Shown: positions 36,622 to 45,678 of the stretch, piece after piece | Position numbering within the stretch: position 1 is the stretch's first letter | Layout: each line of letters opens with the position of its first letter | From: Streptococcus suis | Lineage (GTDB): Bacteria; Bacillota; Bacilli; Lactobacillales; Streptococcaceae | Assembly (NCBI GenBank): GCA_029593465.1 | Contig: JAKTNK010000002.1 | Coordinates: 66,438-130,437 of the forward strand | Direction of reading: 5' to 3' | DNA length: 64,000 bases | Notes under the pieces: generated by a model | Databases searched by the model: none | What the model was told of the DNA's origin: nothing | The model's input: the letters and a program-made list of their open reading frames with translations, nothing else | Position numbers and translations under genes: made by a program

Positions 36622-37251
36622 ATGGGAAAATTTCAAGTTATTTCACACCCGCTTATTCAACATAAACTCTCTATTTTACGTCGTTCAACAACTCCGACCA
36701 AAGATTTTAGAGAGTTGGTTGATGAAATTGCGATGTTGATGGGATATGAAGTGTCACGTGACTTACCTCTGGAAGATGTCGAAATTGAAACACCAGTCAC
36801 AACAACCGTTCAAAAACAACTGGCTGGTAAGAAATTAGCTATCGTGCCTATTCTTCGTGCAGGAATTGGTATGGTTGATGGCTTATTGAGTTTGGTACCG
36901 GCTGCTAAAGTTGGTCATATAGGAATGTATCGTAATGAGGAAACACTTGAGCCAGTAGAATACTTGGTGAAGCTCCCAGAAGATATTGACCAACGTCAGA
37001 TTTTCTTGGTAGATCCCATGTTAGCGACTGGCGGATCAGCTATCTTAGCTGTGGATTCTCTAAAAAAACGGGGGGCAACCAATATTCGTTTTGTCTGTCT
37101 TGTTGCGGCACCAGAAGGCGTGGAAAAACTCCAAGCAGCTCATCCTGATATTGACATCTATACGGCTGCGCTAGATGAAAAACTTAATGAACATGGCTAT
37201 ATCGTCCCTGGTCTCGGTGATGCTGGCGATCGCCTTTTTGGAACCAAATAG
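36622..37251 (+). CDS. upp: Uracil phosphoribosyltransferase
   Basis: A 209-aa pyrimidine salvage enzyme making UMP from uracil and PRPP. The PRPP-binding region is [12 protein letters not shown] (about 128-139), and the uracil-binding end is [17 protein letters not shown] chose ATG 36622 (MGKFQVI); the upstream frame runs through the promoter. A weak RBS (AAAGTGG) precedes it. Confidence 0.96.
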   Translation: MGKFQVISHPLIQHKLSILRRSTTPTKDFRELVDEIAMLMGYEVSRDLPLEDVEIETPVTTTVQKQLAGKKLAIVPILRAGIGMVDGLLSLVPAAKVGHIGMYRNEETLEPVEYLVKLPEDIDQRQIFLVDPMLATGGSAILAVDSLKKRGATNIRFVCLVAAPEGVEKLQAAHPDIDIYTAALDEKLNEHGYIVPGLGDAGDRLFGTK

Positions 37252-37286
37252 AACAGGATAAGGGAAAGAGGCTGAGTCACGTTTGA

Positions 37287-37313
37287 TTAGCACTCTTACA
37301 AATCGAATGCTAA
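37287..37313 (+). promoter_or_regulatory. CIRCE element (HrcA operator) upstream of clpP
   Basis: Left arm TTAGCACTC is perfect; the 9-nt spacer is the right length; right arm GAATGCTAA differs from GAGTGCTAA at one base. It lies 17 nt upstream of the clpP -35. Confidence 0.85.
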
Positions 37314-37329
37314 AAAAGTAAGTTTTTTA

Positions 37330-37359
37330 TTTGACCTTTTTTGACCTAAGTTCTATAAT
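37330..37359 (+). promoter_or_regulatory. clpP promoter with a perfect CtsR operator
   Basis: TTTGACC TTT TTTGACC at 37330-37346 is the perfect reverse complement of the CtsR consensus. It contains the -35 TTGACC (37331-37336); 17 nt later comes TATAAT (37354-37359). Confidence 0.92.
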
Positions 37360-37480
37360 AGAGTCAACTAAAGTCAATAACTGATGTTATTGATAAATTG
37401 TTGCACCTGCCCTAGCTGGTAATTGGGCAATTTCCATGACATTGGCTAGGCCTAGTATCTTAATCAAAATGGAGAAATAT

Positions 37481-38071
37481 ATGATTCCTGTAGTTATTGA
37501 ACAAACATCGCGCGGCGAACGCTCTTATGATATTTACTCACGTCTTTTGAAAGATCGCATCATTATGTTAACAGGTCCTGTTGAAGACAATATGGCTAAT
37601 TCAATTATTGCGCAATTGCTCTTTTTGGACGCTCAAGATCCAACCAAGGACATTTACCTCTATGTCAATACACCGGGTGGTTCGGTGTCTGCTGGTTTAG
37701 CCATTGTTGATACCATGAATTTCATTAAAGCTGACGTTCAAACCATTGTCATGGGAATGGCAGCATCCATGGGAACCATCATCGCTTCATCAGGAGCAAA
37801 AGGTAAACGGTTTATGTTACCTAATGCAGAATACATGATGCACCAACCAATGGGTGGTACTGGTGGCGGTACGCAACAAACCGACATGGCAATCGCAGCT
37901 GAGCATCTCTTGAAAACCCGTCATAAATTAGAAAAAATTCTATCTGATAATTCAGGACAAAGCATGGAAAAAATCCATGTGGATGCTGAGCGTGATCGTT
38001 GGATGAACGCTGAGGAAACCTTAGAATATGGCTTTATTGACGCCATTATGGAAAATAATGATTTGAAGTAA
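37481..38071 (+). CDS. clpP: ATP-dependent Clp protease proteolytic subunit
   Basis: A 196-aa serine peptidase that forms the tetradecameric ClpP chamber for ClpC, ClpE and ClpX. Ser in GMAASMGT (residue 96) and His in MMHQPMGG (residue 121) are in place, with Asp later in the chain. I chose ATG 37481 (MIPVVIEQ) with GGAG 7-8 nt upstream. It has both a CIRCE and a CtsR site, so it should be induced by protein-folding stress via two repressors. Confidence 0.97.
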   Translation: MIPVVIEQTSRGERSYDIYSRLLKDRIIMLTGPVEDNMANSIIAQLLFLDAQDPTKDIYLYVNTPGGSVSAGLAIVDTMNFIKADVQTIVMGMAASMGTIIASSGAKGKRFMLPNAEYMMHQPMGGTGGGTQQTDMAIAAEHLLKTRHKLEKILSDNSGQSMEKIHVDAERDRWMNAEETLEYGFIDAIMENNDLK

Positions 38072-38122
38072 TTAGGAACTTAAGGACATAGGGAAGTTCT
38101 CACTTGCTTCGTTATTAACGAC

Positions 38123-38159
38123 CATAAAAGCGAGTCAGATGGGATGGCTCGCTTTTATG
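38123..38159 (+). terminator. Hairpin after clpP
   Basis: A perfect 12-bp stem CATAAAAGCGAG/CTCGCTTTTATG with a 13-nt loop; the T-tract is within the stem. Confidence 0.7.
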
Positions 38160-38268
38160 TTACGGATATTGTCATGCTTAGTAGCGTCTTGAAGGCTATG
38201 GTAATAGTGGTTTCAAGTGCTAAATAGCGAACGGATGAGATTGATGTCAAATCAAAGGAAAGAAATTT

Positions 38269-38529
38269 ATGGAAATTAAAGAAAGGATTGGTTTAGCAGT
38301 CTATCTTTACTACAATCGAGATGCTAGAAAAATAGGTCATTTAGGTGATGTCTATTATCATTCAAGGCGTTTGAAATACCTCATTTTATATGTAGATAAG
38401 GCACAAGTTGATGATGTGACAAGGACCTTAGAGGGCATGAAATACGTTAAACGTGTCAACCCATCAGCCTTATCAGAGATTGGTAAAAATTTCGTTGGCA
38501 TCTTGGGTAATCATGACAAGGATAGCTAG
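38269..38529 (+). CDS. ylbG: YlbG family (DUF2129) protein
   Basis: An 86-aa protein matching YlbG (RIGLAVYLYYNRDARKIGHLG, then LEGMKYVKRVNPS). Conserved in Firmicutes; YlbF/YlbG-type proteins have been tied to RNA turnover partners, but the role of YlbG is not settled. Good RBS (AAAGGAAAG). It lies between clpP and liv with its own terminator. Confidence 0.88.
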   Translation: MEIKERIGLAVYLYYNRDARKIGHLGDVYYHSRRLKYLILYVDKAQVDDVTRTLEGMKYVKRVNPSALSEIGKNFVGILGNHDKDS

Positions 38530-38536
38530 CTTTCTG

Positions 38537-38607
38537 AAAAGAACCATTTGTAAGGACAGTCTAAAAGATTTACAAGACTGTTCTTAAAAGATGGTTCTTT
38601 TTATTTT
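38537..38607 (+). terminator. Long hairpin terminator after ylbG
   Basis: AAAAGAACCAT pairs with ATGGTTCTTTT, and GGACAGTCT with AGACTGTTC inside it, ending in T-rich sequence. Confidence 0.85.
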
Positions 38608-38710
38608 GGTTTGAGCTATCGTTTGGACGTGCTGATGTGATTTCGAGAGATGAAAAGCCTTGCATATACTAATCTTCCAAACTTAAGTCGAAGAAAAAAT
38701 AAAAAAACTA

Positions 38711-38739
38711 TTGACAATTTTCTGATAATTCAGTATTCT
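38711..38739 (+). promoter_or_regulatory. liv promoter with CodY box
   Basis: -35 TTGACA (38711-38716), 17-nt spacer, -10 TATTCT (38734-38739). The spacer holds AATTTTCTGATAATT (38716-38730), matching the CodY consensus AATTTTCWGAAAATT at 14 of 15 bases. CodY loaded with branched-chain amino acids would block the promoter. Confidence 0.88.
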
Positions 38740-38770
38740 TGTAAAAGAAAATTTAAGGAGATAGTTTTTT

Positions 38771-39943
38771 ATGAAGAAAAGATTAGTATTTACAACGCTT
38801 ACATTGATGAGTACAGCCCTTCTTGCTGCTTGTGGTGCAGCACCGGGAAGTTCTAGTTCAACGGCATCAGGAACGAAAGTCGGAGATACGCTTAAAGTTG
38901 GGTTAAACTTTGAGTTAACAGGAGACGTTTCTGCCTATGGTAACGCTGGTAAAAACGGTGCACAACTTGCGATTGATGAAATCAATAAAGCAGGTGGTGT
39001 TGACGGCAAGGAAATCAAGGTCTTTTCGAAAGACAACAAGTCAGATAACTCAGAAGCAGCAACAGTGACCACCAACTTGACCACACAAAGTGAGGTCAAT
39101 GCTATTGTTGGTCCAATGGTATCATCGGCTGTGGCTTCAGCGCTTCCAAATGCTGAAAAAGCAGCGGTTCCATTGGTAGCACCAGCAGCGACACAAGATG
39201 ACTTGACCGTTGATAAAGATGGCAAAACGCGTCCATATGTGTTCCGTGCCACCTTTGTTGATAGTTATCAAGGAGAGGCACTCTCTAAATTTACAAGCGA
39301 TCAATTAAAAGCTAAGAAGGTTGTCCTTTATTACGATAACTCTAGTGACTATGCCAAGGGTATCGCTAAAGAGTTTAAAAAGCAATATCAAGGTGATATT
39401 GTGAGTGAATCAACCTTCCAAGCTAAAGATACCGATTTCCAATCAGCCTTGACAAAATTCAAAGATGACGACTTTGATGCTCTTGTTGTACCAGGGTACT
39501 ATCAAGAAGTTGGACCAATCATCAAACAAGCGCGTGAAATGGGAATCGAGGCCCCAATCGTAGGGCCAGATGGCTTTGCGGATGAGAAGTTGGTTGAACT
39601 AGCAGGTGCTAAAAATGCGTCCAATATTTACTATGTTTCAGGCTATTCAGCTAAAACCTCTGATAAGGCAGCTGCTTTTGCTAAAGCCTACAAGGCTAAG
39701 TATGGCTCTGAACCGTCAATGTTTGCTGCGCTTGGCTATGACTCCGTATACATGGTAGCAGATGCTGCTCAAGGAGCTAAAAATTCGAAACAAATTGCTG
39801 AAAACCTTGCTAAGACCAAAGACTTTAAAGGCGTGACGGGGACAATGACAGTGGATAAAAAACACAATCCTGTGAAATCCGTATCGGTCGTTGGTTTGAC
39901 AGACGGTAAAGAAAGTTCAGCAACAGTGGTTGAGGCTGACTAG
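38771..39943 (+). CDS. livJ: Branched-chain amino acid-binding lipoprotein
   Basis: A 390-aa periplasmic-binding-type lipoprotein. Signal peptide with lipobox LAAC, cysteine at about residue 21, then a Ser-rich linker and a class I binding fold (KVGLNFELTGDVSAYG, NAIVGPMVSSA, GYDSVYMVADA). It captures Leu, Ile or Val for LivHMGF. Its RBS is AAGGAG. A hairpin separates it from livH, which would allow more binding protein than permease. Promoter carries a CodY box. Confidence 0.95.
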   Translation: MKKRLVFTTLTLMSTALLAACGAAPGSSSSTASGTKVGDTLKVGLNFELTGDVSAYGNAGKNGAQLAIDEINKAGGVDGKEIKVFSKDNKSDNSEAATVTTNLTTQSEVNAIVGPMVSSAVASALPNAEKAAVPLVAPAATQDDLTVDKDGKTRPYVFRATFVDSYQGEALSKFTSDQLKAKKVVLYYDNSSDYAKGIAKEFKKQYQGDIVSESTFQAKDTDFQSALTKFKDDDFDALVVPGYYQEVGPIIKQAREMGIEAPIVGPDGFADEKLVELAGAKNASNIYYVSGYSAKTSDKAAAFAKAYKAKYGSEPSMFAALGYDSVYMVADAAQGAKNSKQIAENLAKTKDFKGVTGTMTVDKKHNPVKSVSVVGLTDGKESSATVVEAD

Positions 39944-39964
39944 TTGTTTCAGTCTTACAGGCTA

Positions 39965-39993
39965 GCATCTGAGGAGCAGATCTTCTCAGATGC
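39965..39993 (+). terminator. Intercistronic hairpin livJ-livH
   Basis: Perfect GCATCTGAG/CTCAGATGC stem with an inner GAGCAGATCTTCTC fold, followed by CCCTTATTTT. Likely a partial terminator or RNA-stabilising stem that lowers livHMGF relative to livJ. Confidence 0.65.
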
Positions 39994-40026
39994 CCCTTAT
40001 TTTGATAGAAAGTTTGGTAGACTCTT

Positions 40027-40896
40027 ATGTTACAACAGCTTGTCAATGGTTTGATATTGGGAAGTGTTTATGCCTTATTGGCGTTAGGTTATACCATGGT
40101 TTATGGTATCATCAAATTGATTAACTTTGCTCATGGTGATGTGTATATGATGGGAGCTTTTGTGGGTTACTATCTCATCTCGTATTTCCATCTGAATTTT
40201 TTTGTCGCTCTCATCATGACCATGGTGATCACATCAGCCATCGGGGTGATGATTGAATTTTTGGCCTATCGACCACTGCGGCACTCGACTCGGATAGCAG
40301 CTCTAATCACAGCGATTGGTGTTTCCTTTTTCTTACAGTACGGTATGGTTTACCTAGTAGGTGCAGAAGCTCGTGCTTTTCCTCAAGCGATGCAGACGGT
40401 TAAATACGATTTAGGTCCTATTAGTGTGACCAATATCCAGTTAATTATCCTAGCGGTATCGATTGTGCTCATGCTGGCGCTTAACTTTATCGTTAAGCAG
40501 ACTAAGATGGGGAAGGCCATGCGTGCGGTTTCGGTGGATAGCGATGCGGCTCAATTGATGGGAATCAATGTCAACTCAACAATTAGTTTCACCTTCGCTT
40601 TGGGTTCTGCAATGGCAGGTGCAGCGGGTGTTTTAATTGGTCTTTATTACAATACTATGAACCCTCTAATGGGAATGGCACCAGGTATCAAGGCTTTTGT
40701 TGCGGCTGTTTTAGGTGGTATCGGTATTATTCCAGGCGCTGCGGTTGGTGGTTTTATCATTGGCATGCTAGAAACCCTTTCGACAGCTATCGGACTTTCC
40801 AGTTATAAAGATTTGGTCGTTTACGCTATTTTGATTGTTATTTTGTTGGTTCGACCAGCAGGTATTCTTGGAAAAAATGTTAAGGAGAAGGTGTAG
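40027..40896 (+). CDS. livH: Branched-chain amino acid ABC transporter permease LivH
   Basis: A 289-aa permease with about eight membrane segments. LivH signatures: LINFAHGDVYMMGAF (about 38-52) and VAAVLGGIGIIPGAAVGGFIIG. The RBS is weak, so translation may rely on the leader. It pairs with LivM; livM starts 5 nt after its stop. Confidence 0.94.
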   Translation: MLQQLVNGLILGSVYALLALGYTMVYGIIKLINFAHGDVYMMGAFVGYYLISYFHLNFFVALIMTMVITSAIGVMIEFLAYRPLRHSTRIAALITAIGVSFFLQYGMVYLVGAEARAFPQAMQTVKYDLGPISVTNIQLIILAVSIVLMLALNFIVKQTKMGKAMRAVSVDSDAAQLMGINVNSTISFTFALGSAMAGAAGVLIGLYYNTMNPLMGMAPGIKAFVAAVLGGIGIIPGAAVGGFIIGMLETLSTAIGLSSYKDLVVYAILIVILLVRPAGILGKNVKEKV

Positions 40897-40900
40897 CTAG

Positions 40901-41854
40901 ATGAAACAGAATATCAAATCGATTTTGGCATGGTGCGGGCTGATTGCACTTGCCTTCCTTGTTCTTAATCTTCTTATTAGTTCGGGATTCCTTGGTCTTT
41001 ATCACGTTCAAATTCTGATGGGAATTGGTATTTCGATGATTATGGCGATGGGGACTAATCTTGTCTTGGGCTTTTCAGGGCAATTCTCACTTGGTCAAGC
41101 AGGTTTCATGGCCATTGGAGCCTATGCAACGGCTATCATTACTCAAACCAATGCTACTTATGCTGATTTTTACCTGTCAATGGTGGTTGGGGCCCTTCTT
41201 GCAGGGCTTATTGCCGTGATTGTAGGTTTTCCAACCCTTCGTTTAAAAGGAGATTATCTTGCCATTGCGACCCTGGGGGTTTCTGAAATCATTCGTATCG
41301 CGATTGTTAATGGTGGTGACGTGACGAACGGTGCCGCTGGCTTGACAGGGATTTTACCATATACCTCATGGCAAGTTGTATTTGTCTTTGTGGTTCTCAT
41401 CGGGGTGTTTATCATGAATTACCTTCGCAGTGCATTAGGTCGTCAGGTGATTTCAGTGCGGGAAGATGAAATTGCCGCTGAGTCGATGGGGGTTAATACG
41501 ACCAAGGTAAAGGTAATCGCCTTTGCTATTGCAGCGATGACAGCAGCTATGGCAGGTTCACTGTATGTCGGTTATATCGGTACTATTGCACCCAAGGATT
41601 TTACCATTATGCGTTCGATTGACTACTTGATTATTGCAGTTCTTGGTGGGCTTGGTTCTATGACAGGAACCATTGTGGCAGCGCTAGTTCTAGGTATCCT
41701 CAATATGTATCTGCAAAATGTGGCAGAACTTCGCATGATTATCTATTCACTAGCTTTGATTTTAGTCATGGTTTTCCGACCAGGTGGATTATTGGGAACT
41801 AAGGAATTGCAGTTGTCAAAATATTTTCAAAAACATAAAGGGGGCAAAGTTTAA
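40901..41854 (+). CDS. livM: Branched-chain amino acid ABC transporter permease LivM
   Basis: A 317-aa permease with about eight to ten membrane segments. Signatures: LGFSGQFSLGQAGFMAIGAY, LRLKGDYLAIATLG and REDEIAAESMGVN. Its stop codon shares one base with the livG start (TAATG), so translation is coupled. Confidence 0.94.
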   Translation: MKQNIKSILAWCGLIALAFLVLNLLISSGFLGLYHVQILMGIGISMIMAMGTNLVLGFSGQFSLGQAGFMAIGAYATAIITQTNATYADFYLSMVVGALLAGLIAVIVGFPTLRLKGDYLAIATLGVSEIIRIAIVNGGDVTNGAAGLTGILPYTSWQVVFVFVVLIGVFIMNYLRSALGRQVISVREDEIAAESMGVNTTKVKVIAFAIAAMTAAMAGSLYVGYIGTIAPKDFTIMRSIDYLIIAVLGGLGSMTGTIVAALVLGILNMYLQNVAELRMIIYSLALILVMVFRPGGLLGTKELQLSKYFQKHKGGKV

Positions 41855-42618
41855 TGGCCTTACTTGAAGTTAAACATTTAACCAAACACTTTGGTGGGTT
41901 GACAGCAGTTGGTGATGTCAGTCTAGAACTCCACGAAGGAGAGTTGGTGGGCTTGATTGGTCCCAATGGTGCTGGTAAGACGACCCTCTTTAACCTCTTA
42001 ACAGGTGTTTATGAACCTTCTGAAGGAACTGTTACGCTTGATGGTGTCTTGCTAAATGGCAAAAAACCGTATACGATTGCTTCACTTGGTTTGTCACGCA
42101 CCTTTCAAAATATCCGTCTGTTCAAGGACATGACTGTTTTGGATAACGTCCTGCTTGGTATGAGTAATACAAGCAAGCCACCGCTATTGTCCTCATTTCT
42201 ACGTTTGCCAAAGTTCTATGCCAGTGAAGACGCCTTACGTCATAAAGCCTTAGCACTTTTAGAGATATTTGGTTTGGCTACTAGTGCAGATAGCTTGGCT
42301 AAAAATCTCTCTTATGGGCAACAACGTCGTTTAGAGATTGTTCGTGCTCTTGCCACAGAACCTAAAATTTTATTTTTAGACGAGCCAGCAGCTGGGATGA
42401 ACCCTCAGGAAACGGCTGAATTGACTCACCTAATCCGTCAAGTCAAAAATGAATTTGGCATTACCATCATTTTGATTGAACATGACATGAGTTTGGTGAT
42501 GGAAGTGACTGAACGCATCTATGTCTTGGAGTATGGTCGTCTGATTGCACATGGCACGCCAGATGAGATTAAAAAGGACAAGCGTGTTATTGAAGCCTAC
42601 CTTGGAGGTGACATCTAA
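41854..42618 (+). CDS. livG: Branched-chain amino acid ABC transporter ATPase LivG
   Basis: A 254-aa ABC ATPase. Walker A GPNGAGKTT (about 36-44), signature LSYGQQRRLEI, Walker B ILFLDEPAAGMNP. One of the two different ATPases of the HAAT-type importer. It overlaps livM by 1 nt and livF by 1 nt. Confidence 0.94.
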   Translation: MALLEVKHLTKHFGGLTAVGDVSLELHEGELVGLIGPNGAGKTTLFNLLTGVYEPSEGTVTLDGVLLNGKKPYTIASLGLSRTFQNIRLFKDMTVLDNVLLGMSNTSKPPLLSSFLRLPKFYASEDALRHKALALLEIFGLATSADSLAKNLSYGQQRRLEIVRALATEPKILFLDEPAAGMNPQETAELTHLIRQVKNEFGITIILIEHDMSLVMEVTERIYVLEYGRLIAHGTPDEIKKDKRVIEAYLGGDI

Positions 42619-43328
42619 TGGCTATGTTAACAGTTGAAAACCTTTCAATTAGTTATGGAGCGATTGAAGCGGTTAAGAACGTTTCGTTTGAGGTTAACGA
42701 AGGGGAAGTTGTTTCCCTTATCGGTGCCAATGGAGCAGGGAAAACCTCAATTCTACGTACCATATCAGGCTTGGTTCGTCCTAAAGAAGGACGTATCACC
42801 TTTTTAGGAAACGAGATTCAGAAAGTACCAGCGCGAAAAATTGTTGCAGATGGTTTGTCGCAAGTACCAGAAGGGCGCCATGTCTTTCCCGGCTTGACAG
42901 TAATGGAAAACCTTGAAATGGGAGCCTTTCTAAGAAAAGACAAAAATCAAAATCAACAGAATTTAAAGCGTATTTTTGAGCGTTTTCCGCGTTTAGAAGA
43001 GCGTAAACATCAGGATGCAGCAACCTTATCTGGTGGTGAGCAACAGATGCTTGCAATGGGACGTGCCTTGATGAGCCGACCCAAGTTGTTATTGCTTGAT
43101 GAACCGTCAATGGGGCTTGCCCCAATCTTTATTCAAGAAATTTTTGACATTGTTCAAGATATCCAACAGCAAGGGACAACGGTTCTCTTAATCGAGCAAA
43201 ATGCGACGAAGGCCTTATCAATTGCGGATAGGGGTTATGTATTGGAAACTGGTAAGATTGTCCTGTCAGGAACTGGTCAAGAACTGTTGGCGTCTGATGA
43301 TGTGAGAAAAGCTTATCTTGGCGGCTGA
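42618..43328 (+). CDS. livF: Branched-chain amino acid ABC transporter ATPase LivF
   Basis: A 236-aa ABC ATPase. Walker A GANGAGKTS, signature LSGGEQQMLAMGRAL, Walker B LLLLDEPSMGLAP, and LIEQN after it, all as in LivF. Second ATPase of the importer. The CBS/ACT gene follows 57 nt later. Confidence 0.94.
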   Translation: MAMLTVENLSISYGAIEAVKNVSFEVNEGEVVSLIGANGAGKTSILRTISGLVRPKEGRITFLGNEIQKVPARKIVADGLSQVPEGRHVFPGLTVMENLEMGAFLRKDKNQNQQNLKRIFERFPRLEERKHQDAATLSGGEQQMLAMGRALMSRPKLLLLDEPSMGLAPIFIQEIFDIVQDIQQQGTTVLLIEQNATKALSIADRGYVLETGKIVLSGTGQELLASDDVRKAYLGG

Positions 43329-43385
43329 TAATCCTTAGCTGTATTCATCATATGGAATGATTTAAATGATAAAGGGAGAAGGACG

Positions 43386-44045
43386 ATGTCTGTTAGAGAT
43401 TTTATGACCTCAAAGGTGGTTTATGTGTCACCTGATACGACGGTTGCGCACGTATCTGACAAGATGAAGGAGCAAGCTTTGCGCCGTTTACCTGTGATTG
43501 AAAATGACCGCCTGGTGGGTTTGATCACGGAAGGAACCATGGCAGAGGCAACCCCTTCTAAAGCAACAAGTCTGTCAATCTATGAAATGAATTATTTGTT
43601 AAACAAGACAAAGGTGCGTGACATTATGATCCGTGATGTGATCACGGTTTCCCAGGATGCCAGTTTAGAAGATGCTATTTACCTCATGATGAAGCATAAA
43701 ATTGGTGTTCTACCAGTTGTTGACCATGAACAACTGTATGGCATTATTACCGATCGAGATATTTTTAAAGCTTTTTTAGAAGTATCTGGTTATGGTGAAG
43801 AGGGGGTCCGCTTGAAACTTTTGTTGGAAGATACTATTGGCAGTTTAGAAAAGGTCGTCCGTGTGGTGAGAGATGCCAACCTGAACATTCATCGTACGGT
43901 AGTTGCCAATCACAAATCGGGGAAAACAGTGGTTGAACTGCAAATTGAAGGTCAGGTAGAAGCTGATTGCTTACAGGAATCTTTGGAGAAAGAAGGGGCT
44001 ACTGTCATCAGTATTCTGAAGACAGAAGCCAAAGCAGGATTTTAA
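43386..44045 (+). CDS. CBS and ACT domain protein (AcuB-like)
   Basis: A 219-aa cytosolic protein with two CBS domains (about 1-140, SVRDFMTSKVVYVSPDTTV and VRDIMIRDVITVSQDASL) and a C-terminal ACT-like domain (about 150-215). CBS pairs bind adenosyl ligands and ACT domains often bind amino acids. It closes the liv operon before a strong terminator, so it might sense amino acid or energy state for the transporter (inference). The acuB name comes from acetoin genes and does not imply that role here. Confidence 0.85.
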   Translation: MSVRDFMTSKVVYVSPDTTVAHVSDKMKEQALRRLPVIENDRLVGLITEGTMAEATPSKATSLSIYEMNYLLNKTKVRDIMIRDVITVSQDASLEDAIYLMMKHKIGVLPVVDHEQLYGIITDRDIFKAFLEVSGYGEEGVRLKLLLEDTIGSLEKVVRVVRDANLNIHRTVVANHKSGKTVVELQIEGQVEADCLQESLEKEGATVISILKTEAKAGF

Positions 44046-44053
44046 ATATGATG

Positions 44054-44082
44054 AAAACGACAAGAATTCTTGTCGTTTTTTT
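44054..44082 (+). terminator. Intrinsic terminator after the liv operon
   Basis: AAAACGACAAG/CTTGTCGTTTT stem with 4-nt loop and T tail. Confidence 0.92.
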
Positions 44083-44110
44083 GGGTAAAATCTGCTAAAA
44101 TAGAAGTACT

Positions 44111-44758
44111 ATGACAAATGGATTTTTAATTTCCTTTGAAGGACCTGATGGAGCTGGCAAGACAACGGTCTTGCAGCAAGTGATACCGCAATTACAAGAA
44201 CGCTATCAACAAGAGATTGTAGCTACACGTGAACCGGGAGGAGTTGCTATTGCCGAGAAGATTCGCCAGATTATCTTAGATGTTAATCACACGACCATGG
44301 ATGCTAAGACGGAGCTGTTGCTTTACATTGCTGCGCGCCGTCAACATTGGGTCGAGAAAGTTCTCCCCAATCTTGAACACGGAGCGATGGTGCTGGTGGA
44401 TCGCTTCATTGATAGCTCAGTTGCCTATCAGGGCTATGGTCGAGGCTTAGAAGTGCCTGAAATCACTTGGTTAAATACCTATGCCACAGACGGTCGTCAG
44501 CCGGATTTAACCATTTATTTGGATGTGCCGTCAGATCTGGGTTTGGAGCGTATTGCGCAAAATATTAGTCGTGAAGTTAATCGCTTGGACCTTGAAGCGC
44601 TAGAAATGCACCAAAACGTGCGTCAAGGCTACCTAGCCCTTTTAGAGGAGCAACCTGAGCGTATGGCTTTAGTCGATGCTAGTCAGCCTTTGGACAAGGT
44701 TGTGGAAGCGACCTTGGCTGTGATTGCTGAGAGATATAAGGAACGAAATAATGGCTAG
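44111..44758 (+). CDS. tmk: Thymidylate kinase
   Basis: A 215-aa enzyme that phosphorylates dTMP to dTDP. P-loop [11 protein letters not shown] (about 9-19), the DRF/SSVAYQG dTMP-binding part at about 97-107. First gene of the tmk-holB-yabA-rsmI operon; overlaps holB by 8 nt. Confidence 0.97.
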   Translation: MTNGFLISFEGPDGAGKTTVLQQVIPQLQERYQQEIVATREPGGVAIAEKIRQIILDVNHTTMDAKTELLLYIAARRQHWVEKVLPNLEHGAMVLVDRFIDSSVAYQGYGRGLEVPEITWLNTYATDGRQPDLTIYLDVPSDLGLERIAQNISREVNRLDLEALEMHQNVRQGYLALLEEQPERMALVDASQPLDKVVEATLAVIAERYKERNNG

Positions 44759-45650
44759 AAATCCCTTGACTACAATGCTAGAGCTTCAACAGCCAAAGTT
44801 GTTGGCAGAGATGCGGCGTATTCTAAAGAGTGGTAAGCGGCATCACGCCTACCTCTTTTCGGGAGGCTTTGCTGCGTGGGAGATGGCGCTTTGGTTAACA
44901 CAGGCTCAGTTTTGTGAGCATCCAGATACCCATGATCCTTGTGGACAGTGTCGGCCCTGTCGCTTAATCGTTGAAAATGATTTTGCAGACTTGGCTATTC
45001 TAGAGCCGACAAATGGATTTATCAAAACAGATGAGGTTCGCTCTCTTTTAAGCCGTTTTTCAAGCTCTAGTTATGAAGGCACTGCGCAAGTCGTTATGAT
45101 TCGTGATGCTGATAAAATGCATGTCAATGCGGCAAATAGCTTGCTGAAAGTCATGGAAGAGCCGCAGAGTCAGATATATATTATCTTACTCGTCGAGGAT
45201 GCGAATCATCTTTTGCCCACCATCAAAAGCCGTTGCCAGCAATTTGATTTTCCCAAACAGACGGCTGTTCTGGTATCGGACTTGGAGCAAATGGGCATTT
45301 TTAAAAGCCAGGCCCTGCTTTTGGCGGATATCGCTTCTTCTAGTGAGCAGGCGAAAGAGCTGGCGCAGAATCCAAAGGTTTTACAATCCCTTAGTCTGAT
45401 AGAGCGTTTTGTGCGGTTCTTGCTGTCCGATAAAGTTAAGGCTTATTTGGAGGTTAGCCGTCTAGCGTCACAAATCAGCGACAAGGATTCTCAAGCTTTG
45501 GCTTTTCAAGCGATGGTATCGCTTCTTGGTCGTGACTTACAAGACGCTAAGGCAAGGCTGTATTTAGATAAGTTGAGCCTAGCTAGAAGTATGTGGCAGT
45601 CAAATGTTAGTTTTCAGAATGCTCTGGAATACATGGTGTTAAAAGGATAG
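44751..45650 (+). CDS. holB: DNA polymerase III subunit delta prime
   Basis: A 299-aa clamp-loader subunit. The N-terminal AAA-type fold includes HHAYLFSGG, a zinc module with [16 protein letters not shown], and the SRC-type sensor motif [11 protein letters not shown]. The P-loop is degenerate, as expected for delta prime. I chose ATG 44751 (MARNPLTTM) because AAGGA lies about 10 nt upstream; an upstream start at 44724 would overlap tmk more. Confidence 0.92.
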   Translation: MARNPLTTMLELQQPKLLAEMRRILKSGKRHHAYLFSGGFAAWEMALWLTQAQFCEHPDTHDPCGQCRPCRLIVENDFADLAILEPTNGFIKTDEVRSLLSRFSSSSYEGTAQVVMIRDADKMHVNAANSLLKVMEEPQSQIYIILLVEDANHLLPTIKSRCQQFDFPKQTAVLVSDLEQMGIFKSQALLLADIASSSEQAKELAQNPKVLQSLSLIERFVRFLLSDKVKAYLEVSRLASQISDKDSQALAFQAMVSLLGRDLQDAKARLYLDKLSLARSMWQSNVSFQNALEYMVLKG

Positions 45651-45678
45651 TAGTAGAGGTTTTGAGGAGGTAGCTTTG

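Noticed and set aside
38650-38856. 68-codon frame overlapping the liv promoter and livJ start
   Set aside because: It runs through the promoter and signal-peptide region of livJ in another frame, with odd residue composition and no amino-acid codon run that would make it a leader peptide.
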